Shown piece by piece: positions 1 through 7,119 of a DNA stretch of 47,674 bases. This DNA comes from an uncultured Tenacibaculum sp. Lineage in GTDB: Bacteria > Bacteroidota > Bacteroidia > Flavobacteriales > Flavobacteriaceae. The first letter of the stretch is position 1. The number at the start of each line of letters is the position of its first letter. Made by a program: the position numbers and the translations under genes. The stretch covers positions 1 through 47,674 of the forward strand of contig CAKZVD010000103.1 in assembly GCA_937922085.1 (NCBI GenBank). The letters are read 5' to 3'. The notes under the pieces were generated by a model. That model had not been told where the DNA came from and did no database searches. It saw only the letters and a list, made by a program, of their open reading frames with translations.

Positions 1-233
1 CCGTGTAATTGTAAGGCTTCTAATTGGTATTCTTCTGCCAATGAAACTACAATTTCTAAATATTCATTTACAAAAACTCCTGTTTTTTTTATTCCTTTTG
101 GTAACTCTGGTATTACTCCTTCAAAATTTCGTTTCGATTTGTCATAGAAAATAAAACCCATATAGTCTGGTTCTAAAACACCTACTTGTTTTATATTTTC
201 TACTTGTTTCATTCCGCATACTTTCAACTTCAT
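1..233 (-). CDS. trpF: Phosphoribosylanthranilate isomerase, N-terminal part (cut by window edge)
   Basis: The minus strand from 233 reads MKLKVCGMKQVENI and on to the edge, 77 residues. KVCGM at residues 4-8 is the hallmark start of the TrpF TIM barrel (KxCG, with the catalytic Cys), and YMGFIFYDKSKR fits the second strand region. The family is about 200-210 residues, so roughly two thirds lie outside the window. TrpF isomerises N-phosphoribosyl anthranilate to the carboxyphenylamino-deoxyribulose phosphate in the cytosol, the step between TrpD and TrpC. Its ATG overlaps the stop of the preceding gene as ATGA, so translation is probably coupled to it. Confidence 0.93.
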   Translation of the reverse strand, partial: MKLKVCGMKQVENIKQVGVLEPDYMGFIFYDKSKRNFEGVIPELPKGIKKTGVFVNEYLEIVVSLAEEYQLEALQLH

Positions 234-739
234 ATGTTCTTTTGTTTATTATAATTATACAATAGGCTTATCGATCTAAAATAATCAGATTCAAAAGAGA
301 TCGTTCTTACCTCTTTTATTTTAAAAACTTCATCAAAATCTAAGTCAATGATCCCGTCTGATTGAATAGAATCCATAGAAAAATTTTCAATATCAAAACT
401 TTCTAAAACACCATAAAACAAATCTTCTTCCTCCTCTTCTTGAAACTCAAAACATCCATAGATCTCTTCTAACCATTTTAACGTTCCTAACGTATTTTTA
501 AATTTAAAATCTTTTGGCCTTTTTATTTCTATTTCTTTTAATTCTAAGACCTTTTGTATAATTTCAGAATTTTCCGTTTCAAATCGATTTTCTACATAAG
601 ATTTATTTAATAATTTGTATCCATCAATCTCATAATCACTAGGAATCGATTTTATTAAAATCCAATCGTCATTTTCATCTAAAAAAACACCCGTTTCTAA
701 ATCTTCCCAATCACCTATTTGATAATTTTCTATTTTCAA
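230..739 (-). CDS. Acidic protein of unknown function inside the trp operon
   Basis: 169 residues, not recognised. It has no signal peptide or membrane segment and is rich in Glu and Asp, with a run of five Glu near residue 101 followed by many aromatic and acidic residues. It begins 10 bp after trpC and its stop overlaps the trpF start by four bases (ATGA), so it is clearly part of the trp transcription unit. The position suggests either a structural accessory of tryptophan synthesis or a passenger inserted between trpC and trpF. Its soluble acidic character is reminiscent of small immunity-type or SMI1-like proteins, but I see no motif that would allow that name. Confidence 0.8.
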   Translation of the reverse strand: MKIENYQIGDWEDLETGVFLDENDDWILIKSIPSDYEIDGYKLLNKSYVENRFETENSEIIQKVLELKEIEIKRPKDFKFKNTLGTLKWLEEIYGCFEFQEEEEEDLFYGVLESFDIENFSMDSIQSDGIIDLDFDEVFKIKEVRTISFESDYFRSISLLYNYNKQKNI

Positions 740-749
740 ATCGCTCTTA

Positions 750-1538
750 TTATCTAATTTGATCTATAAACTGTTTACACGAAACTCCTGGATTTTCTTC
801 TTTCATAAAGTTTTCTCCAATTAAAAACCCTTGAAAACCAAGTTCTTTTAAACCTGTTACAATTCTAGGGCTACTAATTCCGCTTTCAGAAACCTTAATA
901 GCACTGTCTGGAATTTGCTTTGCTAACGCCATAGAATGTTCTAAATCAACTTTAAATGTTTTTAAATTACGATTATTAATTCCGATAACCTTATTATCCA
1001 AATCTGAAATTTTATCTAAATCTTGTTGACTATGAACTTCATACAACACCTCTAATCCTAAATCGTTTGCTAACTGTCCGTAATTCTTTATCTCTTCAGC
1101 CGTTAAACATGCTGCTATTAATAAAATAACATCAGCACCAATAGCTTTAGCTTCTACAATTTGAAATCCGTCAATTACAAAATCTTTACGTAAAATAGGT
1201 TTTATCGAATTTATTGTTCTAGCTTCCATTAAATCAGCCATAGTCCCTCCAAAAAAGGACGTATCTGTTAATATTGATTGTGCTGCTACATTAGCATCTA
1301 AATACCCATTAGTAACCTCTGTAACTGAAACTTTATCGTTAATAATTCCTTTAGATGGTGATTGCCTTTTAAACTCTGCTATAATTCCTGTGGATCCTTT
1401 TTCTGTTAACGATGCTTTTAATGAGATTGGTGTTCTTTTAAAATTAGGACTTGCTACTAATTTTTTCACAGGTACTTCTGATTTTATTTTAGCAACCTCC
1501 TGCTTTTTAAATGCTATTATTTTATCTAAAATTGTCAT
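750..1538 (-). CDS. trpC: Indole-3-glycerol phosphate synthase
   Basis: 262 residues, the normal size of a monofunctional TrpC. The signature IIAEFKRQSPSKG lies at residues 52-64 (catalytic Glu54 and Lys56). RKDFVID in the middle and GINNRNL plus VSESGI near the end form the phosphate-binding and active-site loops of this TIM barrel. It closes the indole ring of carboxyphenylamino-deoxyribulose phosphate with loss of CO2 and water. It is a separate protein here, not fused to TrpF as in enterobacteria. It is followed after 10 bp by the unknown operon gene. Confidence 0.97.
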   Translation of the reverse strand: MTILDKIIAFKKQEVAKIKSEVPVKKLVASPNFKRTPISLKASLTEKGSTGIIAEFKRQSPSKGIINDKVSVTEVTNGYLDANVAAQSILTDTSFFGGTMADLMEARTINSIKPILRKDFVIDGFQIVEAKAIGADVILLIAACLTAEEIKNYGQLANDLGLEVLYEVHSQQDLDKISDLDNKVIGINNRNLKTFKVDLEHSMALAKQIPDSAIKVSESGISSPRIVTGLKELGFQGFLIGENFMKEENPGVSCKQFIDQIR

Positions 1539-1867
1539 AAAATTCCTTTTTGTCTATTCGAATAATTTTCGATTACTAAACAATGGGTTAAAACCCATTG
1601 ATATTTACTTTTTATCTTGAAAATCTATTTCGAACTAACATTATATTATTTAATATTTTTATTCTCTTTTGTCACTTCGAAGAGAAGTCTTCGTTTTCTG
1701 AATTGTTCTTGACACGATTTTTATTACGATTTCAACTTCGCTCAATCTCCAAAAAAATTACTCAAACTAATATTTATTTTTACTTTATTGTATGCTCAAT
1801 CGTAATTGAGAGTTAATTACCTAATTCTTAACTACGCTTTAAATTCTTCATTCATAATTCAAAAAAA
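1539..1867. repeat. Intergenic spacer between trpD and trpC with palindrome and dispersed-repeat DNA
   Basis: 329 bases without a credible gene inside the trp operon. It holds a 20-base inverted repeat, CAATGGGTTAAAACCCATTG, at 1581-1600, followed by ATAT. A stretch at about 1668-1760 (TGTCACTTCGAAGAGAAG and following) resembles the starts of repeat-like spacers near 18829 and 24709. Similar palindromes occur at 2933-2952 and 8857-8877. I read this as a pair of small dispersed intergenic repeats rather than regulatory DNA. Short open frames here have no family features. Confidence 0.6.
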
Positions 1868-2854
1868 CTATTTTACTAATGTTTCCAAACACGCCTTTGC
1901 CTTTGCTCCAAACAGTGAACTTTTAGCCTCTTCAAAAGCCTCTTCAAAACTCTTTGCTTCATCTACAATTGTTAATGCAAAAGCTGCATTTGTTAATACT
2001 ACTTTATTCTGTGCTTCTGTACCTTTTCCTTCTAAAATGGTTTTGAATATTTTAGCTGCTGATGCTACAGAATCTCCTCCATAAATATCAGACTGTAAAA
2101 CTCTTTGTTTTCCTAAATCTTCTGGAGTTATTAATTGTTCTCCTTTTTTAGAAAATAATTTAAATGCTCCAGTTAAAGAAATTTCATCATATCCATCTAA
2201 TGCATGTACAATTCCATAATTGGTTCCTTCTTCTTGTAAAATGTAATTATATAAACGTGCTACTTCTAAGTTAAATGTTCCTAATAATTGATTTTGTGCA
2301 AAACTAGGATTCACCAATGGTCCTAACATATTAAAAAACGTTTTTAATTTTAACGCTTTTCTCACTGGTCCAACTGCTTTCATTGCGGGATGAAATTTAG
2401 GAGCATGCAAAAAACAAATATTCGCTTTTTCTAATTGTGATTTTAAAATCGATTCATCATTCGTAAACTCATACCCAAAACTCTCTAACATATCTGAAGA
2501 ACCTGATTTTGAAGATACAGAATAGTTACCATGCTTGGCTACTTTTTGCCCTGTACCTGCAACAATAAATGATGTTAATGTAGAAATGTTAAAAGTATCT
2601 TTTCCATCTCCTCCAGTTCCTACAATATCAATCGTATTAAAATCAGATAAATCTACTTTAACTGCTAATTCTAATAATGCTTCTCTAAAACCTGAAAGTT
2701 CGTTTGCTGTAATAGGCCGCATCATAAACACCGTTAAAAAGGATGCTAAATGTGCCTCATTATATTGTGCTTCAGCAATACGTATTAAAATCTGTTTTGC
2801 TTCTAATTTTGATAATCGTTTATGTTGATATAAATCGTTTAAAATTTCTTTCAT
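1868..2854 (-). CDS. trpD: Anthranilate phosphoribosyltransferase
   Basis: 328 residues, full length for the family. The glycine-rich PRPP loop GTGGDGKDTFNIST starts at residue 79, and KHGNYSVSSKSGSSD at 107-121 is the conserved phosphoribosyl and anthranilate-binding segment. It transfers phosphoribosyl from PRPP to anthranilate, the second step of the pathway. It stands between trpG (168 bp upstream) and trpC (329 bp downstream). Both spacers are unusually long for an operon and contain palindromic repeats, so it is still most likely read from the attenuated trp promoter. Confidence 0.97.
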   Translation of the reverse strand: MKEILNDLYQHKRLSKLEAKQILIRIAEAQYNEAHLASFLTVFMMRPITANELSGFREALLELAVKVDLSDFNTIDIVGTGGDGKDTFNISTLTSFIVAGTGQKVAKHGNYSVSSKSGSSDMLESFGYEFTNDESILKSQLEKANICFLHAPKFHPAMKAVGPVRKALKLKTFFNMLGPLVNPSFAQNQLLGTFNLEVARLYNYILQEEGTNYGIVHALDGYDEISLTGAFKLFSKKGEQLITPEDLGKQRVLQSDIYGGDSVASAAKIFKTILEGKGTEAQNKVVLTNAAFALTIVDEAKSFEEAFEEAKSSLFGAKAKACLETLVK

Positions 2855-2932
2855 TTTAATTACGAATTTTAACTTAAAATTTTCGAATTGTGAATATCGT
2901 TTTCAAATTAGAATTTTGTTTATTAACTTTAA

Positions 2933-2952
2933 CAATGGGTTTAAACCCATTG
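2933..2952. repeat. Perfect 20-bp palindrome, dispersed intergenic repeat
   Basis: CAATGGGTTTAAACCCATTG is a perfect palindrome in the trpG-trpD spacer (2855-3022). It is preceded by AACTTTAA and followed by ATAT. Close relatives lie at 1581-1600 and 8857-8877, and a half copy with the same left flank (AACTTTAACAAAGGGTTTAAA) lies near 18736-18756. All are intergenic. This looks like a REP-like element. Confidence 0.7.
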
Positions 2953-3022
2953 ATATCCTTAAAAAAAGGTTTTAATTTATCAATGACAAAACTACTAACT
3001 CGTAATTCATAATTCCTAGTTG

Positions 3023-3604
3023 TTAATTACTTTTTATACTATTAATAAAGTTACGAACCAATTGTTCTCCTACTTCTGTTAAAATACTTTCTGGATGAAA
3101 TTGAACTGCACTTATTTGATGCTTTATATGACGAACCGCCATAATTCCGCCATCTTCATCTACTGCTGTTACTTCTAATTCAGAAGGTAAATCTTCATTA
3201 GAAGCAATCCATGAATGGTAACGAGCTGCAGGAAATGTTTCAGGAACACCCTCAAAAATAACAGCTTCTGGTTTGGTTACTTTCATATCTGTAGCAACAC
3301 CATGAAATACTTCATTCATGTTTATTATTTTTCCGCCAAACACTTCTGTAATTGCTTGTAAACCTAAACAAACTCCAAAAATTGGTTTTATTCCTGCATA
3401 CGTTTTAATTACATCCTTTAAAATACCTGCTTCATCAGGAATCCCTGGTCCTGGTGATAACATAATTAAATCGTACGTTCCTACTTCATCAATCATAATT
3501 TCATCATTTCTATATACATCAGGGTAGGTATCTGTAATTTTCTCTACCATGTGTACTAAATTGTATGTAAATGAATCGTAATTGTCTAATATTAATATTT
3601 TCAT
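3023..3604 (-). CDS. trpG: Anthranilate synthase component II (glutamine amidotransferase)
   Basis: 193 residues, a stand-alone class I glutamine amidotransferase. PGPGIPDEAG at 51-60, GVCLGLQAI with nucleophile Cys79, and FHPESILTE with His170 and Glu172 complete the catalytic triad. It delivers ammonia from glutamine to TrpE for anthranilate formation. It starts one base after the trpE stop, so the two subunits are translationally linked. In some bacteria the same subunit also serves PabB. The trp operon context makes TrpG the right name. Confidence 0.96.
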   Translation of the reverse strand: MKILILDNYDSFTYNLVHMVEKITDTYPDVYRNDEIMIDEVGTYDLIMLSPGPGIPDEAGILKDVIKTYAGIKPIFGVCLGLQAITEVFGGKIINMNEVFHGVATDMKVTKPEAVIFEGVPETFPAARYHSWIASNEDLPSELEVTAVDEDGGIMAVRHIKHQISAVQFHPESILTEVGEQLVRNFINSIKSN

Positions 3605-3605
3605 C

Positions 3606-4997
3606 TTAAATATTTTCTGCTAAGATTAATGCTTTTTTCAAAGCAGCTAATTTATTATTTACTTCTTGTAACTCCTTTTCTTCATCTGAATGAATTACAA
3701 TTCCTGCTCCTGCTTGATAATACAATACGTTATTTTTACTTACAAACGAACGAATTGCAATCGCTAAGTTTACATCTCCATTTAAACCAATAATACCAAC
3801 AGCTCCTCCATAAAATCCTCTTGACTGATTCTCATATTTATTAATTAACTCCATGGCTTTGTATTTTGGTGCACCACTTAAGGTTCCTGCCGGAAAAGTA
3901 TCTCCAACAATTTTAATTGGATCTGCTTTTATTTCTCCTTGAACCGTAGAAACTAAATGTATTACATGGCTAAAATACTGCACTTCTTTAAATACTTCTA
4001 CGGTAACATTCTCTGCATGTTTACTTAAGTCGTTTCTTGCTAAATCAACTAACATAACATGCTCTGCTGTTTCTTTTTTATCTTCAGAAAGTTTTTTTCC
4101 TAATTTAATATCTTCTGTCATATCACCAGTTCTTCTAAAAGTACCGGCAATAGGATTGATAATAGCTTTGTTATTATTAATTTTAATTTGAGCTTCTGGT
4201 GATGATCCCATTAACTTGAAACTTCCGTAATCGAAATAAAATAAATAAGGTGACGGATTAATAGAACGTAAAGCCCTATATACATTAAATTCGTCTCCTT
4301 TAAATTCTTGTTGAAATTGACGCGATAATACTAATTGAAATACATCTCCTCTTTTACAGTGTGCTTTCGCTTTTCTTACGTTTTCTATAAAATCTTCACT
4401 GGTTACATTGGATGTTTCTTCTCCTTTAATTTCAAATTTTTGTGTATTAAATGCCTGCGCATTTATTATTGTTTCTATTTCTTCTATTCTTGAAGTTTCT
4501 CCTTCTTCTAAATTCTCAATTAATTGCATTTCATCATTAAAATGATTAATTGCGATGATAAAACGATAAAAACTATACTGCATCATCGGAATTGCAGAAG
4601 GTGCATCTGGATTATCTAATTTAATCGTTTCAAAATACTGAACACTATCAAAAGTTGTATACCCATACAATCCATTAAATGATTTTAATTTCTCTTCGCA
4701 ATCCAAATCAATCAAATTAGAAAATCCATCAAATAAGGTATTAAAATTACGATCGATCGTATTTTTTTCTATCTCTTTATTTTTTACAGAGATTGAGAAT
4801 TCGTTTTTATCTGCTTTAAAAGATAGTAATGGCTCTATACATATAAAAGAATAGCTTTCTTCTTTACTATGATAATCTGAACTTTCTAATAATAATGTAT
4901 TCGCATATTTATCTCTTAAACGCAAATACAATCCTACAGGAGTCACGGTATCAGAAATCTTTTGTTTACTAAGTGTTTTAAATTGTATTGGTTTCAT
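3606..4997 (-). CDS. trpE: Anthranilate synthase component I
   Basis: 463 residues of the chorismate-binding family. LLLESSD at 35-41 contains the LLES element that binds tryptophan in feedback inhibition, which separates TrpE from PabB. The catalytic half shows GSSPEAQIKI, GTFRRTGD, ETAEHVMLVDLARNDL and, near the end, YQAGAGIV. It makes anthranilate from chorismate and ammonia supplied by TrpG. It is the first structural gene of the operon, starting 17 bases after the T-run of an attenuator terminator, so expression is probably set both by attenuation and by allosteric inhibition. Confidence 0.96.
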   Translation of the reverse strand: MKPIQFKTLSKQKISDTVTPVGLYLRLRDKYANTLLLESSDYHSKEESYSFICIEPLLSFKADKNEFSISVKNKEIEKNTIDRNFNTLFDGFSNLIDLDCEEKLKSFNGLYGYTTFDSVQYFETIKLDNPDAPSAIPMMQYSFYRFIIAINHFNDEMQLIENLEEGETSRIEEIETIINAQAFNTQKFEIKGEETSNVTSEDFIENVRKAKAHCKRGDVFQLVLSRQFQQEFKGDEFNVYRALRSINPSPYLFYFDYGSFKLMGSSPEAQIKINNNKAIINPIAGTFRRTGDMTEDIKLGKKLSEDKKETAEHVMLVDLARNDLSKHAENVTVEVFKEVQYFSHVIHLVSTVQGEIKADPIKIVGDTFPAGTLSGAPKYKAMELINKYENQSRGFYGGAVGIIGLNGDVNLAIAIRSFVSKNNVLYYQAGAGIVIHSDEEKELQEVNNKLAALKKALILAENI

Positions 4998-5014
4998 TTT
5001 TAATTTTGTTCAAT

Positions 5015-5046
5015 AAAAAAAGGCTTATCGCGAGATAAGCCTTTTT
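5015..5046 (-). terminator. trp attenuator terminator hairpin
   Basis: Read on the minus strand: an A-rich 5' flank, stem GGCTTATC, a four-base loop TCGC, stem GATAAGCC, then a run of seven T. It lies 32 bases after the leader peptide stop and 17 bases before trpE, which is the position of a classical attenuator. Upstream, GTTAT and ATAAC (about 5047-5066) can pair with each other and extend towards the 5' side of the stem, so a competing antiterminator is plausible. I judged that pairing by eye only. Confidence 0.88.
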
Positions 5047-5078
5047 CGTTATTATTTATATATAACAAGATGGTCTCA

Positions 5079-5132
5079 CTAACGTAAGTTAAGAGTTTTC
5101 CACCACCAGTTATTTAATTGTGTCGTTTTCAT
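5079..5132 (-). CDS. trpL: trp operon leader peptide with three consecutive Trp codons
   Basis: A 17-codon frame on the minus strand: MKTTQLNNWWWKTLNLR, stop TAG. The three TGG codons are at 5100-5108. Trp is the rarest amino acid, so three in a row in a tiny frame just upstream of trpE and a terminator hairpin is strong evidence for ribosome-mediated attenuation. When Trp-tRNA is scarce the ribosome stalls on these codons and the downstream RNA refolds so that the terminator does not form. No Shine-Dalgarno sequence precedes the ATG, which sits only six bases after the promoter -7 box, so the message may be leaderless or nearly so. Confidence 0.9.
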   Translation of the reverse strand: MKTTQLNNWWWKTLNLR

Positions 5133-5138
5133 TTGCTA

Positions 5139-5170
5139 CAAATTTATAAAGTCATTTTATTTTGTACAAA
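5139..5170 (-). promoter_or_regulatory. Bacteroidetes-type promoter of the trp operon
   Basis: On the minus strand, TTTG (5170-5167), a 20-base spacer and TAAATTTG (5146-5139) match the Bacteroidetes primary sigma consensus TTTG-N19-21-TAnnTTTG exactly. Transcription should start a few bases downstream, almost at the ATG of the leader peptide at 5132. The box begins just 13 bases after the stop of the upstream GH9 gene. Confidence 0.8.
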
Positions 5171-5183
5171 TTTTATGGCACTT

Positions 5184-6890
5184 TTATTTTGTTTGATAAT
5201 AATGTAACGCGTTCATAACATATACCATAGGTGCATTCCAATTAATAGTTACTTCATTAGAAGCATAAGAACACCAAGTATCTGAATACGATTTTGCTGG
5301 CATCTTACTTGGGTATTTACACTTATCTTGCTGTCCTGGTTGTGGTCCACCAACTACCATACCTGGAATTGCTTGTTTAATTTTATCTGCTTGTGATATT
5401 CTATGATGTGGGTTTTTCGATGTATTTTCACCTACTCCTGTTATGAAAGAAACTCCCAATCCATTTCTTCCTAGTAAGTAATCCATTCCTGTAAAGGTTG
5501 CATCCAAAAATGAAGCATCTTTCGATACTTCATACGCTTTTACCAAATACATTAACTGATTTCCTGCCACCCCGTTACTTCCCCACAAATAATCTGGAGT
5601 ACGCATTGCAATTCGCATAGGAGATTGCTCAATATTCTTTTTTAACTCAGCTGCTTTCTTTAACAACTTCTTCTTAGCTAACGATACATTTAATTCTTTA
5701 GCAAGTTCTTTTTCAAAATTAACAATTGAATATAAAGCCAAAGCACTTGTATCTTGCCACCAAGGCACTTCATTCGAAATAGATTCAATAGCAATTTCCT
5801 TTTTATATGCAGACTCTTTTGTTGTTATAAACAATTCTGTTGCTGCCCATTGAAATTCTCCCAAAATATTAGGATCCTCATATTGTCCTGTTTTTACTCC
5901 TTTCGGATTTAAATAATATTCTTTGGGATTTTTTTTAGCCCAAGCATAAGCTTTTTTTGAGGCCTCAATCAACTTTGTACTATAATTTGGTTTCTCTACT
6001 TTAAACTCTCTAAATATTCTAGCTGCAATAGCTGTTACTGCTGCAAAATTTAATGCTGCCCCTGTACTTTTCTTAATTACATATCTATCAAAATTATATT
6101 CTTTAGGTACAATAACTCCAGAAAAATTTAGTCCTGTTAATTTATGATATACACCTCCATCATTCGGATCTTGCATTGCTAACATCCAATCTAAATTCCA
6201 AATTACCTCATCTAAAATATCTGGTAAATTATTATTAGATTCTGGAATATTAAACTTTTTACTCTTGTAATAATTAGAATAATTCTCATATGCGCTTAAT
6301 AATGTATAAGTACTTATTCCACTATTTACCACGTATTTGTTATAATCACCAGCATCATACCAACCTTTAGTTGCTGAAATAATAGTTCCTTCAGGCCTTT
6401 CTTTAGTTGCTGCAGAAGCATGAACTTTTACTTTAGTATCTAAAATTGCAGCTGGTCTTGCCCATTTACCTCCAAACTCTTTTGTTATTTCTGTAGAAGA
6501 ACGATTGTAATAATAGTATTTAAAAACATCTTTTGTTGCTTTTTCATAAATAGAAGAACTTACTCTAAAATTTTTCTCTTTATCGTTTATAGCGATAACA
6601 TATTCTCCTTCTTTATTTATTTCAGAAAAACTAATAATACCCACATGTTCATTTGCATCTTTCCAAAACTGACTATTTTTAATTACTCCCGATTTTATTA
6701 CGGTTCCTTTTTTATCTTTAATATTATATTTTAAATTAGAAATAACAGTATTAGAGTTCACCGAAATAACTTTTGTCTTTCCTACAGCATATCCCAATTG
6801 ATTTAAACGGATTTCAACAGTTCCATCTGTTGTTTTTTGTGCTGTACAATTCAATATAGTTAGTAATAATAAATATTTAATAAATTTCAT
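5184..6890 (-). CDS. Glycoside hydrolase family 9 glucanase, lipoprotein
   Basis: 568 residues. A hydrophobic start ends at Cys15 (TILNC), suggesting an outer-membrane lipoprotein, although Asn before the Cys is unusual. Residues about 25-110 form the Ig-like domain found ahead of GH9 catalytic domains. GWYDAGDYNKYV at 176-187 carries the two conserved Asp residues that activate the water. NPHHRIS and, near the end, SNEVTINWNAP with the general acid Glu546 complete the GH9 signature. Members cleave beta-1,4-glucans or related chitosan-type chains. The exact substrate cannot be told from sequence. It stands alone, divergent from asnB, without SusC/SusD partners. Confidence 0.92.
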   Translation of the reverse strand: MKFIKYLLLLTILNCTAQKTTDGTVEIRLNQLGYAVGKTKVISVNSNTVISNLKYNIKDKKGTVIKSGVIKNSQFWKDANEHVGIISFSEINKEGEYVIAINDKEKNFRVSSSIYEKATKDVFKYYYYNRSSTEITKEFGGKWARPAAILDTKVKVHASAATKERPEGTIISATKGWYDAGDYNKYVVNSGISTYTLLSAYENYSNYYKSKKFNIPESNNNLPDILDEVIWNLDWMLAMQDPNDGGVYHKLTGLNFSGVIVPKEYNFDRYVIKKSTGAALNFAAVTAIAARIFREFKVEKPNYSTKLIEASKKAYAWAKKNPKEYYLNPKGVKTGQYEDPNILGEFQWAATELFITTKESAYKKEIAIESISNEVPWWQDTSALALYSIVNFEKELAKELNVSLAKKKLLKKAAELKKNIEQSPMRIAMRTPDYLWGSNGVAGNQLMYLVKAYEVSKDASFLDATFTGMDYLLGRNGLGVSFITGVGENTSKNPHHRISQADKIKQAIPGMVVGGPQPGQQDKCKYPSKMPAKSYSDTWCSYASNEVTINWNAPMVYVMNALHYYQTK

Positions 6891-7119
6891 AATTTAAAAT
6901 CTGGTTAATACATCTCCAATTTAAGTCAAAAAAATTATCTAAAAATATCAAACTTCAATTCTTTTAAATCAAAAACAAAAATAAAGTAACATTTAATTAC
7001 TTAAAACATCTTTTTAGTTTCATTCATAAATCAATACTAAATAATTAGTTTTTATTAAGAAGTATAATCAAGTAATTTGAAACATAATTAAAAGTATAAT
7101 ATATTAAAAAAATATAGAT

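Noticed and set aside
1390..2828. Several plus-strand frames of 70-100 codons opposite trpC, trpD and their spacer
   Set aside because: They overlap well-supported trp genes or low-complexity repeats and have no recognisable features.
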